A DNA stretch of 64,000 bases from Styela clava (taxonomy: Eukaryota > Chordata > Ascidiacea > Stolidobranchia > Styelidae): assembly GCF_964204865.1 (NCBI RefSeq), contig NC_135263.1:10957426-11021425 (forward strand). The letters run 5' to 3'. Made by a program: the position numbers and the translations under genes. A model generated the notes under the pieces. It made no database searches. It worked only from the letters and a program-made list of their open reading frames with translations, and was not told the DNA's origin. This document shows positions 15,885 to 26,900 of the stretch, piece by piece; position 1 is the stretch's first letter; every line of letters starts with the position of its first letter.

Positions 15885-16698
15885 TGTAGAGTTAAGAGGT
15901 TCTACAGGTCCTATTTCTGATTATTGGGCTGTCTTGTCAATCTACTTCCGTAGCTAACTCTCGACACAGTAGTAACGCACACATAAACACATCCAACTTG
16001 TATGAAAGAACTTGTAATGAAAGTATATTTACAGTATATACAAGTCACAGTCCAGTAAAATTCCACAATCAGGTTAAAAGTTCCACAGTAGATAGATAAA
16101 TTTCCACAGCAAGTATAACGGCAGTGTAACACAGTGAATGTCAAAACTTGATGTCTGTATGTAAATGTATTGTATGTGTATTGTATGATGTGTTGTATGA
16201 TGTGGTTACAATATATTTGTGTCTCCAGCCCAACAACAGTACTTAAATTTAGCTACAAGACACAAAAACAATAAAAGAGTATAATTAGCCTTCGACATAC
16301 AACTCAATTAGAACCTATATTACTAAATAACCCTAAACATCCTAACAATCCTAAATTAGCATAATCAAAACCCTACAATTTGCAACTCAATGCCGCAAAG
16401 TAATCGCAGCTACTAACAAAGAAATTCATGTGACCAGGCCTCATTGCACTGTCTCCCACACTAATAAATAGGACATTTAGTATAATACAATAAGAAAAAC
16501 AAGGGCATGAATACAAATCAGCTGATATAAGAGAGTATTGCACCATCATTGCCAAGACTTCAAACTTTCTCTCGGTCAGTGACGCTTAATATAAATAAAC
16601 AAATAAATAAACGAGAGCAAGTCTGAACATGTTTATCGGGACCAGAATAACTAAAACTAATAGGTTAGTTCACGAAAGTTAAATTTCTGCCTGTAACA
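15885..16698 (-). repeat. 5' LTR of BEL/Pao element
   Basis: 814 bp with TG...CA ends, next to the right copy of the GAAGT target duplication. It should carry the element's promoter. Confidence 0.95.
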
Positions 16699-16935
16699 GA
16701 AGTCATTGTTCAGTGCCGACAATGTAGAGAATATAGGACAGATCGTAGCACATATTTCTTGTAGTAAAAGCGTCTTTTCCGTAAAACGTGCAACTTTTGG
16801 ACGTGGGAACAAGGCAATATTTGTTACTAAATTTTTAAGGAACATTTTAAAATCATTTTCAGGTAGTTACCTGATGTGCGCTACGAAACTCATTTTCTAG
16901 GCGTTTTTCAGGGCCTCGGCTCGCGGCCTAATATG
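16699..16935 (+). pseudogene. RDH 5'-flank and start duplicate, right part
   Basis: Continues the duplicate interrupted at 11163. It matches RDH upstream sequence (minus strand 8440-8680) closely, through GGCCTCGGCTCGCGGCCTA, the bases coding RDH residues 2-7. The start ATG reads CAG here and the match ends a few bases later, so it cannot make RDH. Confidence 0.75.
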
Positions 16936-18267
16936 TTAATGAAGATTGCAACTGGATTGAAAATATTACGCGGAAATAATAAGTGCGCACAGATAGATAG
17001 ATAGATAGTTTATTTCGAAAACTTCATAGCAAACCTAAATTTAAAATGGAGAATTCTGGAGGGCAAGCAAAACCTGCAAAAAAGTTTAAAACATGAAGTA
17101 TCTCATGTGCCTGCCCACCAGCACGCACACAAAAACACAAGCCCAATTAAATGAAGCTTGGGCCAAACTTAAAAAACAAAATACACGATAGTAATAAACT
17201 TTCGGGCTGTTGTACTCTCTTTCAACAATTACGTTGATAATGACCAATACCTACAACCTCATGCAAAGATAATGTGGGGAGTGGAATGTAATAAATTTGC
17301 GACGATAGTCATACTCATGAAGCCATGAAAGCTTTGGGAAAAACCAAGCCACGAAAAACTACACTGATTGCTAGATTGGGCATTGCAGAAAAGGTGATAA
17401 GTGGTTTCATATACAAACAAACGCAAAACCATGGCGGCAAATTCGGTGTGCGGACACTCATAAAAGCAATTATTAGGAAAAACACTAATCACACATGAGC
17501 AGGTCTGTAGCCTAATTGATACATTGACGTGGCCAACATTGTTAAAACAGTACCGGTATACACACAGAGAGAACAAATCAAAAATATGCCACTAAATGAA
17601 TGTTTAAAAATGTTACACTGTAAGTTACACTGCAAACTATTTACACATATATAGTTGAATACTCGGTATTCAAGCGGAATTTCTAGAAATAGCAGTATAT
17701 CATACTCTTTGTCACAAAATAAAATATCTGAATCAATCCCTGTTGTATTCATCTTTCGATTTTGTTATGATGTCCGTATGTTGTCTCAGTTTTCGTATCA
17801 GATTGAAATTTCATATTTATACAGTTGGGAAAGGGAGTTAATAAAACAGCGATAAAGTTGGAGTTTTTATAACATTTATAAAATATTTTTGTTTTTTCTT
17901 CTAATTGATGATTGTTTAAAAACATTAGTTTCAGTTTACAGTATTCGTTCCACAATTTTAACCGCGTAGGATTTGATTTAAAACATGGTACATACAACCT
18001 GACAATTGCGTTTGCTTAAAATTATTTATGTTGGTACGATCAGGTGGTGTTGAAGTATTAAAATAAAGCTAATATTTCAAAAAAACTTCTCTTTACATGC
18101 TATATTTAAATGTTAATAATATAACAGTACTTTACTGTTAAAATTGTAAAAATTATGGTGATTATTATTTTATGTTCTTTTTCCATTAAATAAAATAAAG
18201 CGAATGAAAAATCAAATAGCCTAAGACTGTTTCTGTGTTTCGACTTCTTTAAAAATAGCACTAGCAT
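16936..18267. other. Intergenic with (GATA)n-tailed repeat
   Basis: A (GATA)n run at about 16990-17007 abuts sequence that, on the minus strand, ends AATAAACTATCTATC. This looks like the 3' end of a retroposon on the minus strand extending toward 17300, with no coding remnant recognised. The rest, AT-rich up to the CNOT7/8 start, holds nothing I can identify. Confidence 0.35.
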
Positions 18268-21200
18268 ATGAAGATGCCTGGTCAGAATGCAGATGATCCA
18301 ATCCTCGAAGTTTGGGCATCAAATGTTGACGAAGAATTCAAAAAAATTAGGAAGTTGATTCATCATTATCCTTATGTTTCTATGGTAAGCGTTTTATCAT
18401 ATTGCAACAGGCTGGATGATTACCGGTACAATAATCCATTTTACTGTTATATAATGTTGTATTTTTTATATCCAAGCTTCTGAAAACTAATACCTGGCTA
18501 ACTAACCCCATACCTGACATGAACTGGTCACCGTTCGAGAGGCCGTGGTTTGCCATATGATTAAGCCGTCTTATCGCATTCCCTCTCCCCCGGGATAAAT
18601 ATGAAAATCTTATATAGTTGATTTTCATAAATTTAGACAGAGAAATGGAAACGCGATATTGTTGAAAAACCGAATCGTTGTTTTAGTGGTTTGTCACTTA
18701 ATGTATTTGAACATATAAATACCGGTATAACATCATTTTAACCTGAGAATATGAATTTAATTTCCAGTTCGAATCAGGTAAAAAATATAAATTGAGAAAT
18801 ATAAATTTTTGTACAGTATGGGTTAAATAATGCTGAACTGCTCAGTGTTGAAGTTTTATTCATCTATGTTTTTATTGAAAAATAAGTAAATTTTTTCTCA
18901 TTTTATATATTCTATCATAGTTTGACCCCCAAACCTTAGTCAATGAATAAACCTTTTTTCAACCATTGATGACAAGAATGCGTTCTGAAGACATACTGAA
19001 ATAGTACTTCCTATTGTGTCATAATGAATAGATTTTAAAATATTGGGGTAACTCTCAGACTTCCCTAGTCTGACTGATAGAGGTCAAATGTTGAAGATGA
19101 AAAATTGTCAGATGAAAAATTCTAAATTATTCCTAAAATCAACAAGTAATCATATTGAATATAATCGAATTTAAATGTATCCAAATATTTATTTCATATG
19201 GAAATATCTGTTTGTTCCGATTGTTAAAGTAAAAATATAGGCTTGAGAGTAGGCTTGACCCAGATACTATTACTAATATAAACATTTAATTTAGGACACA
19301 GAATTTCCTGGTGTTGTTGCAAGGCCAATTGGAGAGTTTCGAAGCAATTCAGACTATCAATATCAACTTTTAAAATGTAATGTCGATCTTTTGAAAATAA
19401 TTCAACTAGGATTGACTTTTATGAATGACAAGGGTGAAACTCCACCTGGAATATCAACATGGCAGTTCAACTTTGCTTTCAGTTTGAAGTGAGTTTGTTA
19501 TCAATAAATAGTTCTTTGGTTTATTTTTGTTTTGAAAATTCACCTAAATAGTAAATTGTAAAATAAGGTTTTTATTATAATTCCACCATATTGATTGTGC
19601 CTTTTTTTACATTTTTGAGTAAATATGCCGAAATTGTATTTATACAGTTATATTCAAGACTTTTTATTGCTTAATTTACTGTAATCCTTTCTTGGTATAT
19701 TTTAGAATGTAAATAACTGTTTTTTAACCAGTTTATTTCGACCAGCACTTTTTCTTTTGGTCCAATATTGCATCTATAAATTGGTTCCATTACATTTGAA
19801 CCCATGACAATTGTACCTGTATGCTATTGCACCTATGGAATTTTTTTTGTTTTTCGGATAGTTGAACCCATACTAACCCTAACCCATGGGTTTTAGCACC
19901 TGCATATAGATTGAACCCGTGGATATACACATGGGTTCAAATGTACGTGGGTTCAAATGTACGGTCACCCTATAAATTATATCCAATTGAGCTGAATGCA
20001 TGACTTTAATTTTTCTAATATAGATTTATACATACAAGTTCACTTTTGTGTTTATGCAAAATTTTAGGCATTTTTTATGATTATTATATCCGGTATTTGT
20101 AGGCCTATCTGATTTTTGGGTACTCCCGTAGTGTGAGTACCAGGTTAGGGCATAATTTTATTCCGATTTTCCTTATTTTAGTTCTATTACGAGTTCGGGG
20201 ACTGTCTGTGTTAGCCAAGTGAATATACGCCTTGCCCATAGGTTTTAATCCGTGTTTATACAACTTGTAGAGTAAGCGAACAAAATTAGTTACTTCCATA
20301 TTGGTACACACACTTCTGGACTGGAGCCTCGATTTTTGTATCTAAGTATGCCAGCACAACCCATAAGTACCAAGTTAAAATAAAAGAATGTGTCATAGTA
20401 ATGTATTTGACCCTGTGTAATTTTGAGACGTTTAGATCAAAATATCAATTGAATTAATCATCAAAAAAGTGTAGCGTTAATATTCTTTATGAGTAGGGCC
20501 ACAATTCTGGGAAATATTTTTTCAAATATACTATGCATATTATCATATGGAATGCAATTGGTAACCATATGTTTTATGATTTTATCGTTTCTCTATCTCG
20601 TTAATTTAGCGAGGATATGTACGCCCAAGAATCAATTGATCTACTGCATGAAAGCGGAATTCAATTTAAACAACACGAAGACGAGGGAGTAGAACCTTTA
20701 TATTTCGCAGAGCTGTTAATGACATCAGGCATTGTCCTCATGGATAATGTTAAATGGGTGACATTCCACAGGTTTGTGGTGTTACTGGTAATACCAAAAT
20801 TAAATTCTTTCACAAACGTATATTAAAACAGCACTCTCACACTTTACAACACTTCACAATACCTATATTGAAAAAATTATTCTTTGCTTTAGTGTATGGG
20901 TATTTAAACGGTGCTCATACACTATGCAACTCTCCATAATTTATTAAAAAAATTCACTCCTGTTCCAGTGTATCAGTATTTTTATACAATTAATTGCAAT
21001 TGTAATGGCCATTCACTTGTATTGTAAATGGTTTATTTTTGAGTGTATGACTCTAAATTTTGCGTGTCTTAGTTAATTTTTGTTACCAACTTTATGTCAG
21101 CAAGCATGTATATTGATATACAGGAGTAGGAGTTAGTTTTGAAATATTTTTTTCTGATTGGTATTTTTTGTTAAATAACAAAGTTTTTTTTTTTTGCTTC

Positions 21201-22658
21201 GAGATATTTGAGCATACTGTATAGTTGTGAATGGTATGAATGTATTGTACCTCTTTGATCATGTTTGGTTATGCATTTCTCAAACAGCCAATGTTTGAGT
21301 TTGCATGCCTTCCATACTTATTCATATAAATATTTCTCTTTCATTTACAGTGGATATGACTTTGGATATTTATTGAAGATATTGACTAATAACAACTTGC
21401 CATCTGAAGAAAGCGAATTTTTTGAATTGATTAAAATATTTTTTCCAAATATTTATGATGTTAAATATTTAATGAAAAGCTGCAAAAATTTGAAGGTATG
21501 AAAAACATGATTTTTTTAAAAAGAGAATTATTTTACTTTTGTCTTGGTTAATTTAAAAAATTTTATTTTTCGAGTTTACTTTTCTTTGTACTCAATTATG
21601 TTATCTATTCAACAAAACAAAGCATATACCTATTTCTGTTTTAACAGGTATTGTAGATGAAATGAGACTTATCAAATGCCATTGATAAATGGATTTCTAA
21701 TCTTAATCTAGTATTATATTGGATCATGCTAAATCTTAAGTGTAAGATTTAAAAAAAAATAATGTTTCTATCTCTATGTTCTTATGAGTATCAATTTCAA
21801 ACTTTCATTTCGCTTTCATTTATATGATAGCGTAAATAAATTCCTGAACATAGTTAAAGTTGGTTGAACTGTGGAAACTTCATAAATCACAGCAATAAAA
21901 AAATTTCCATGTTTGATCTCACAGTTGGTGCTCCACTTTAATTACCGGTAATATTAATTGTCCCACATGCGATTTTTTTTCAAGTTATTCAGTGTTTCAC
22001 ACCTTCTTAGTTTCTTCGTCAGAACGCTAATGGCATTCTATCCTATAACAGGGTGGTCTTCAAGAAGTTGCTCAACAGTTAGAAATTGAAAGAACAGGAC
22101 CACAGCATCAAGCTGGGAGTGATAGTCTACTTACAGGACAAACATTTTTCAAGATGAGGGAGGTAATGAAGTTGCTTTGTTAAAAAAAAAGTTGATTTTT
22201 CATGAATTGATAGGGATGTAAGGTTGAAATATAGTTTGGAAACATTGATGCCAAATTATCCAATTTTTTTTGTGACAATTCGCCCTTCGATCAATTTTAT
22301 GATGTGAAATTTTATGGTGTAATAGGTTGTTTGTTTGAAATTGTGGTTAACTGTAAGAAACGTTTTTAAAAAATTTTTTTTTTCAAATTTTATGCAAGAC
22401 TTCTTAGCTAAGGGTAGGTGTCTAGTTTCAACCTCATTGCCAGAGCATCCATAATCATCCCAATTAGGCGTAATTATATTCAGACTCATTTCAATATTGT
22501 CGGTCATTTTTATCTAATTGACTTTCATCCTATATTCACAGATGTTTTTTGAAGACCATATTGATGAGACCAAGTACTGTGGCCATTTATATGGCTTGGG
22601 CAGTAGTTATGTACAGAACGGTAATCCTTATAGTGCAGAAGAATTTAACAAAAGTTGA
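18268..22658 (+). CDS. CNOT7: CCR4-NOT deadenylase subunit CNOT7/8 (CAF1)
   Basis: Exons 18268-18384, 19295-19488, 20610-20771, 21351-21495, 22052-22162 and 22542-22658 give 281 residues; human CNOT7 has 285. It is the DEDD-type 3'-5' exonuclease that shortens mRNA poly(A) tails within the cytoplasmic CCR4-NOT complex. The catalytic set is complete: Asp40 and Glu42 in DTEFPG, Asp161 in GYDFGYL, His225 and Asp230 in [10 protein letters not shown], the last three at human numbering. Also present are [19 protein letters not shown] and [12 protein letters not shown]. The start MKMPGQN fits the family N terminus; a second Met two codons on is an alternative. The ancestor of vertebrate CNOT7 and CNOT8 is equally possible. 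Intron 1 holds a SINE fragment and intron 2 a repeat. Confidence 0.95.
18490..18606 (+). mobile_element. SINE fragment in CNOT7/8 intron 1
   Basis: Contains GAGGCCGTGGTTTGCCATATG, AAGCCGTCTTATCG and CCCCGGGATAAATATG, which match the minus strand of 51830-51945 and 36925-37050. Only the 3' half of the family consensus is present; no B box is seen. Confidence 0.6.
20117..20310 (+). repeat. Dispersed repeat in CNOT7/8 intron 2 (pair at 33.9 kb)
   Basis: Starts TGGGTACTCCCGTAG, has ACCAGGTTAGGG, then GATTTTCCTTA and GGGGACTGTCTGTGTTAGCC. The reverse complement occurs at 33895-34055. The terminal TGGGTACTCC and ACCAGGTTAGGG words link it to the small MITE family at 4.3, 50.2, 56.2 and 59.5 kb. 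Confidence 0.6.
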
Positions 22659-23994
22659 CTGCTAACTGTGGATCACCAACTAAACATTGTTTATCTGCAT
22701 TAAATGCACCTAAGTATAGGGAATGTGTACTGCGCCAAGTGAAACCACATGATGCATTAATATTGAATAATATGGAGAGAGTGCCCATTGCTTTGCAAGA
22801 CATGTTTTAATGTAAATCAAGCCCATATGCTTTAATACGGATAGATTATGGCTTAATAAGGAATTTGTTTAAATGAAAGCCAACATGAAATGAATTATAA
22901 TATCTTGATTTTTGATGAGGATCAATTAATTGTTATTACTCAAATAACAAGGTTAGCTATAGGTGGTGTACTTGTATCTGGACCTGATTTAGCTTTCAAA
23001 CTGGACAAGTTGTATGGCACTTCATTGGAATACTTTACTGAATATTTAGACAAAGGTTACTTGTATATCCACTGAGCTCTCAGTGCGTGCTTGTTATTAC
23101 TCAGCTTATTGCCCTGGCAATTCATATCAATCATATTCTTCGGGATGAAGAAAGAAAATTGCCTATATCGTACATGTTAGCTCCTTTATTCAGTATGTTT
23201 TGCTCCACTCATGCATGAAGAATTTATTTGTTATCTTATGTGAATGTAACCATATTCGCATAAAACGTTTGCGTCAAGTCAATATATGTGCTACCGTATA
23301 TTATATTCAGCCGAGTTGCATCTCTCAACTAAATTTTGAAAATACCACCCAGACTCCCTCTTCGATGCCGGTATTGAAGTATGTAATATGATTGTGAATA
23401 AATAGCCCACGTCTGTGATTTGCATTCTCTGTCATTCTGTGCTATGGAGACAGGTCGATAGCAGGTTTAAAATATATTTCGTATGGTTATAGAGCTTCTT
23501 GGGAATATTACATTTAGCACTCAAAACCATGACGTACATTTATTCTGCGAGTTTTTCAATACTGAAAATAATTATCAAGTATATCTAATAATCAATAGAA
23601 CATAGAAAAAAAAATATTCATAATATAGAAGTTTGAATGCAAAGTGGCAGTTTCAAGTTTTTTAGCTTTTCAACTAAAATTGAATACTACATGGTGGTCG
23701 CTAGGAAAGCAGAAAATTTGAAGGTCTGACAAGATCACGAATAAATGCGTATAGGTCGAATTGGAATGATATCCCACCTTCAAGTTAAGTTAACCTTCAA
23801 AACTCCTGCAAGCTCGTACTCCTAGGTTGAGACATTGCACGGACGACATTTTTCGCATCTATGAGTATAACAGATGCTTTTAAAAAAATCTGTTTTTCTA
23901 GCGACCGCCCTGCTATTGAAACAATAAATTCCTCTTCCCTCGGAATGTAGATGCGTCGGATATTTATAGATTGCAGAAGACGACGAAAAACTAA
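22659..23994. other. Intergenic between convergent CNOT7/8 and atlastin-like genes
   Basis: Should contain both 3' UTRs. Open stretches at 22671-22810 and 22890-23075 (+) match no family I know and are within chance for this base composition. No repeat is identified. Confidence 0.4.
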
Positions 23995-26900
23995 TTATCG
24001 TCCAATACCGCCGCCTGGAAGAAATACTCTTCGAACTGTACGAGTTACTCTTACACCATTGGGGCCCTGTTGTACCTGCTAAAACGATAATTACGAATTT
24101 AAAGTTTTTTTACTGAAAATGGGTATATTTTTGGAAGAATATTTGCAGGTCTCCTCTGTATCTGTATACTTGGAAGAACATCAATAAACTAGTGTAAATA
24201 CATTTGTATTTAGAATTATTGCACGAATATTGAAATAAATGGAATTCAACTTTAAACCAGCTATTTATAAATTGTGAACGCGCAATTACCTGGAACGTGG
24301 CGAGCGAAACCTGAAGTATACACTTGATACCTGACGGGGGTGTTTTTCTCAAATCTTAAATTTTCGCATTAGTAGCGAGGGCTTATTTTGAGTATTGTTT
24401 CATCAACAACACCTGCTGACAGGTAGCATTTGAATGATATCTTACCGTATGTTCCAACACAGCTCCGACTAGATGAGGGCCTTCGGGAGACCCATGGTTT
24501 CCCAACTGCTAAAAATAATAATTTGGATTCAATTAATTGTGCATATATTTCGGGTTGTTGTGAAAATAGTATTTATTTCTGTAAGTATATAAGACTTTAG
24601 ACACCAACATCCCCTATCTGAGTACATTTATATGAAACAATGACCTATGTTAATCATCACCATCTGAATAAATACGATAAGATATGAATAACTTGTGAAA
24701 TTTACTACTTACCATTAACCGTTGCTCGAGACGATTGCGTTCAATTGCAGTTTGCTGAATATGATGAGATTTAGTTAGAATTATGAAAAAAATAAATCGA
24801 AAAGTAAACAAAGCCAGAGACAGAACAAATCTGTCCAGAATTGGTTGTAGATATATATATAAATAAATAAATATGCATTTATACAGCAACTAAAGATGCG
24901 AAAGAAAATTGAAGAAAGTTACATTCCACATTATTAATATTTCACATTTGAGAAAGCAGCCTAAGGCATTAATCTCGAAATTTTCATCCAATTCAAAATG
25001 CTTATATACTATATATATATACGCAACGGTTTTAGGAAGTTCAAGACGGCGGTTTGTATTAAACAATAGTAGAGGTACTACGGTAGTTTTGAGTGTAGAC
25101 AATTAAGCATAAAATGCTACCTGATCCCTCATTGGGCGCATCGGCTTATAAGGCGCACGATCGATTTTTTGAAGGAAAAATGGGATTTTAAGGTGCGTAT
25201 TATGTTTCGTAAAATACGGCACTCTTACCGCCATATTCCTATTCTTGGTACATGCTTCATTGTACATCCTTTCTATAATCTGCATTAGATTTCGTCTGTG
25301 CGTTTCAACCAGATCACTCACAGAAATCGATGATGCTGTAGTATTGAACAGCGATAGGACCGAATGACGAATCTGATTGTATTTTGCCTGTAGTTCATTT
25401 GCATTGATGCCTTTTGCTACCTCCTGTGATAAATGTATATAATTGTAATTTTGAAACTATAGAATTACGCAGATACTGATGAAACGAAAACATAAAATAG
25501 AAGACAAATAGTAAGTTTATGCAAGCTAAAATTATAAAAAATAATCGAGATTGGTGAATGTTTTACTGACGTTAATTTTTTGTTGAAATTGTTTTGCCAT
25601 CTGGTTGACTAATTCTTCCAATTTCTTATTCTGTAAAACGAAAGTGTTGTTGAAGAGAAGCATTAAGTAAATTTTCGCCGAAGTAGGAAAAAGCAAATGT
25701 AAGATCATCATTTGAAGCAACTTTGTCTGCAGAACATTGTCATGTGTAAGTAAAATATAAAATAATACTCTTTAGCGCAACGAATGTACGGTGATTTTTT
25801 GAAAGTATGATTATAATATTATTTACCATATTACACAATGACTATATATTAGGTATATACCTTCACCCTTGCCACATTCCTGTTTTCAGTAAGCGCTTCA
25901 AAATACATTGTTCTGATTCTGTCGTCGAGATTTCCTTTATTCGTTTTCACTAATGCACTTGGCGCGAAAGATGCCTTATCGTTGAATTGAGAACCAACAG
26001 AGGCACAAATTTTGGTATGTTCCTCCTGTAAACTTTTTTCAGCAACTCCCTTTGTTGAATGCTGACAAAACAAAAATTTCGTTTAAGAAATAAACATCTT
26101 CGGTTTGCTTTGGGTAATAAAAAAGACATCTCTGATGTTATGAAATCAACGCACATCGTTTATTCTTTTCCGATATTGGTCAGTCATGTCATTCACCAAT
26201 TTTTGTAACTCTTTCATGTTCCAGTTCTGAAAAAGGTTGTCAAATAAAGTACGGTTTGTCGATATTTGTTTGGTACAAAATAAGCAAGTATGAGTTAAGT
26301 ACACTGTCATTTTTGCTCCTCATTGTTTTAATTCCTGTTAAACAGGAACTGCGCCCATTGATACCTTAACATCAATGCTGCGCCGTTTCGAATGCTGTTT
26401 TGACACTTGACCTCCTGATGGGCATTACATCAGGCTAGTTCGCCATCTTCTCGACAATCCCGCTCTTATTTAATAACTACGACGTCTTACCGGTACAGAT
26501 GTGAATTGCTGTGTTAAACAGGTAGGTCGTTATCTGTACTCTGTAGTTCGATTTAAATCATATACATAACCAGATAACAGATTTACGTTAGTTATTGAGC
26601 TTGTGTCCATATATTTGGGCATTGCTCACTTGATTTAATTTATATTTAATATGTAAATCGATACGTTATATTCTTCAATTTGATATGTAATTTTCCTTAC
26701 CAATGCAATCACAGTTTTAACGCTCAAGTCCTGGGTGAGTAAAAGATGTTAAAAACAGCACATTTTAGACAGCAGTAGAAAATATAACTAAACCTGTTAT
26801 CTGCACTTGTATCGGTATCCCGACAATCATTCAACTTTGTTAAATTTTCATTAAGTTTACCTACCAGAGCTTGAAGGAAGATACTATAAAATACATTTAC

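Larger units (their letters stand above)
11164..16698 (-). mobile_element. BEL/Pao LTR retrotransposon, internally deleted
   Basis: LTRs lie at 11164-11977 and 15885-16698 (814 bp each), begin TG and end CA, and appear identical base for base. GAAGT occurs at 11159-11163 and again at 16699-16703, a 5-bp target duplication as expected for BEL/Pao. The coding strand is minus, so the 5' LTR is the right-hand one. One open frame carries gag, protease and reverse transcriptase. RNase H and integrase are missing; only about 140 bp separate the frame from the 3' LTR. No TGG-type primer site is evident next to the 5' LTR at 15884; a purine-rich tract AGAGGCCGGAA (minus strand) abuts the 3' LTR. Confidence 0.95.

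Noticed and set aside
15911-16555. 77- and 60-codon frames, repeated at 11190-11834
   Set aside because: They are inside the two LTRs and identical because the LTRs are identical.
22671-23190. Plus-strand open stretches after CNOT7/8 (NAPKYRECVLRQVKPHDA; 22890-23075; QLIALAIHINHILRDEE near 23100)
   Set aside because: They switch frame, lack convincing splice sites or start, and match no family; lengths are within chance for AT-rich sequence.
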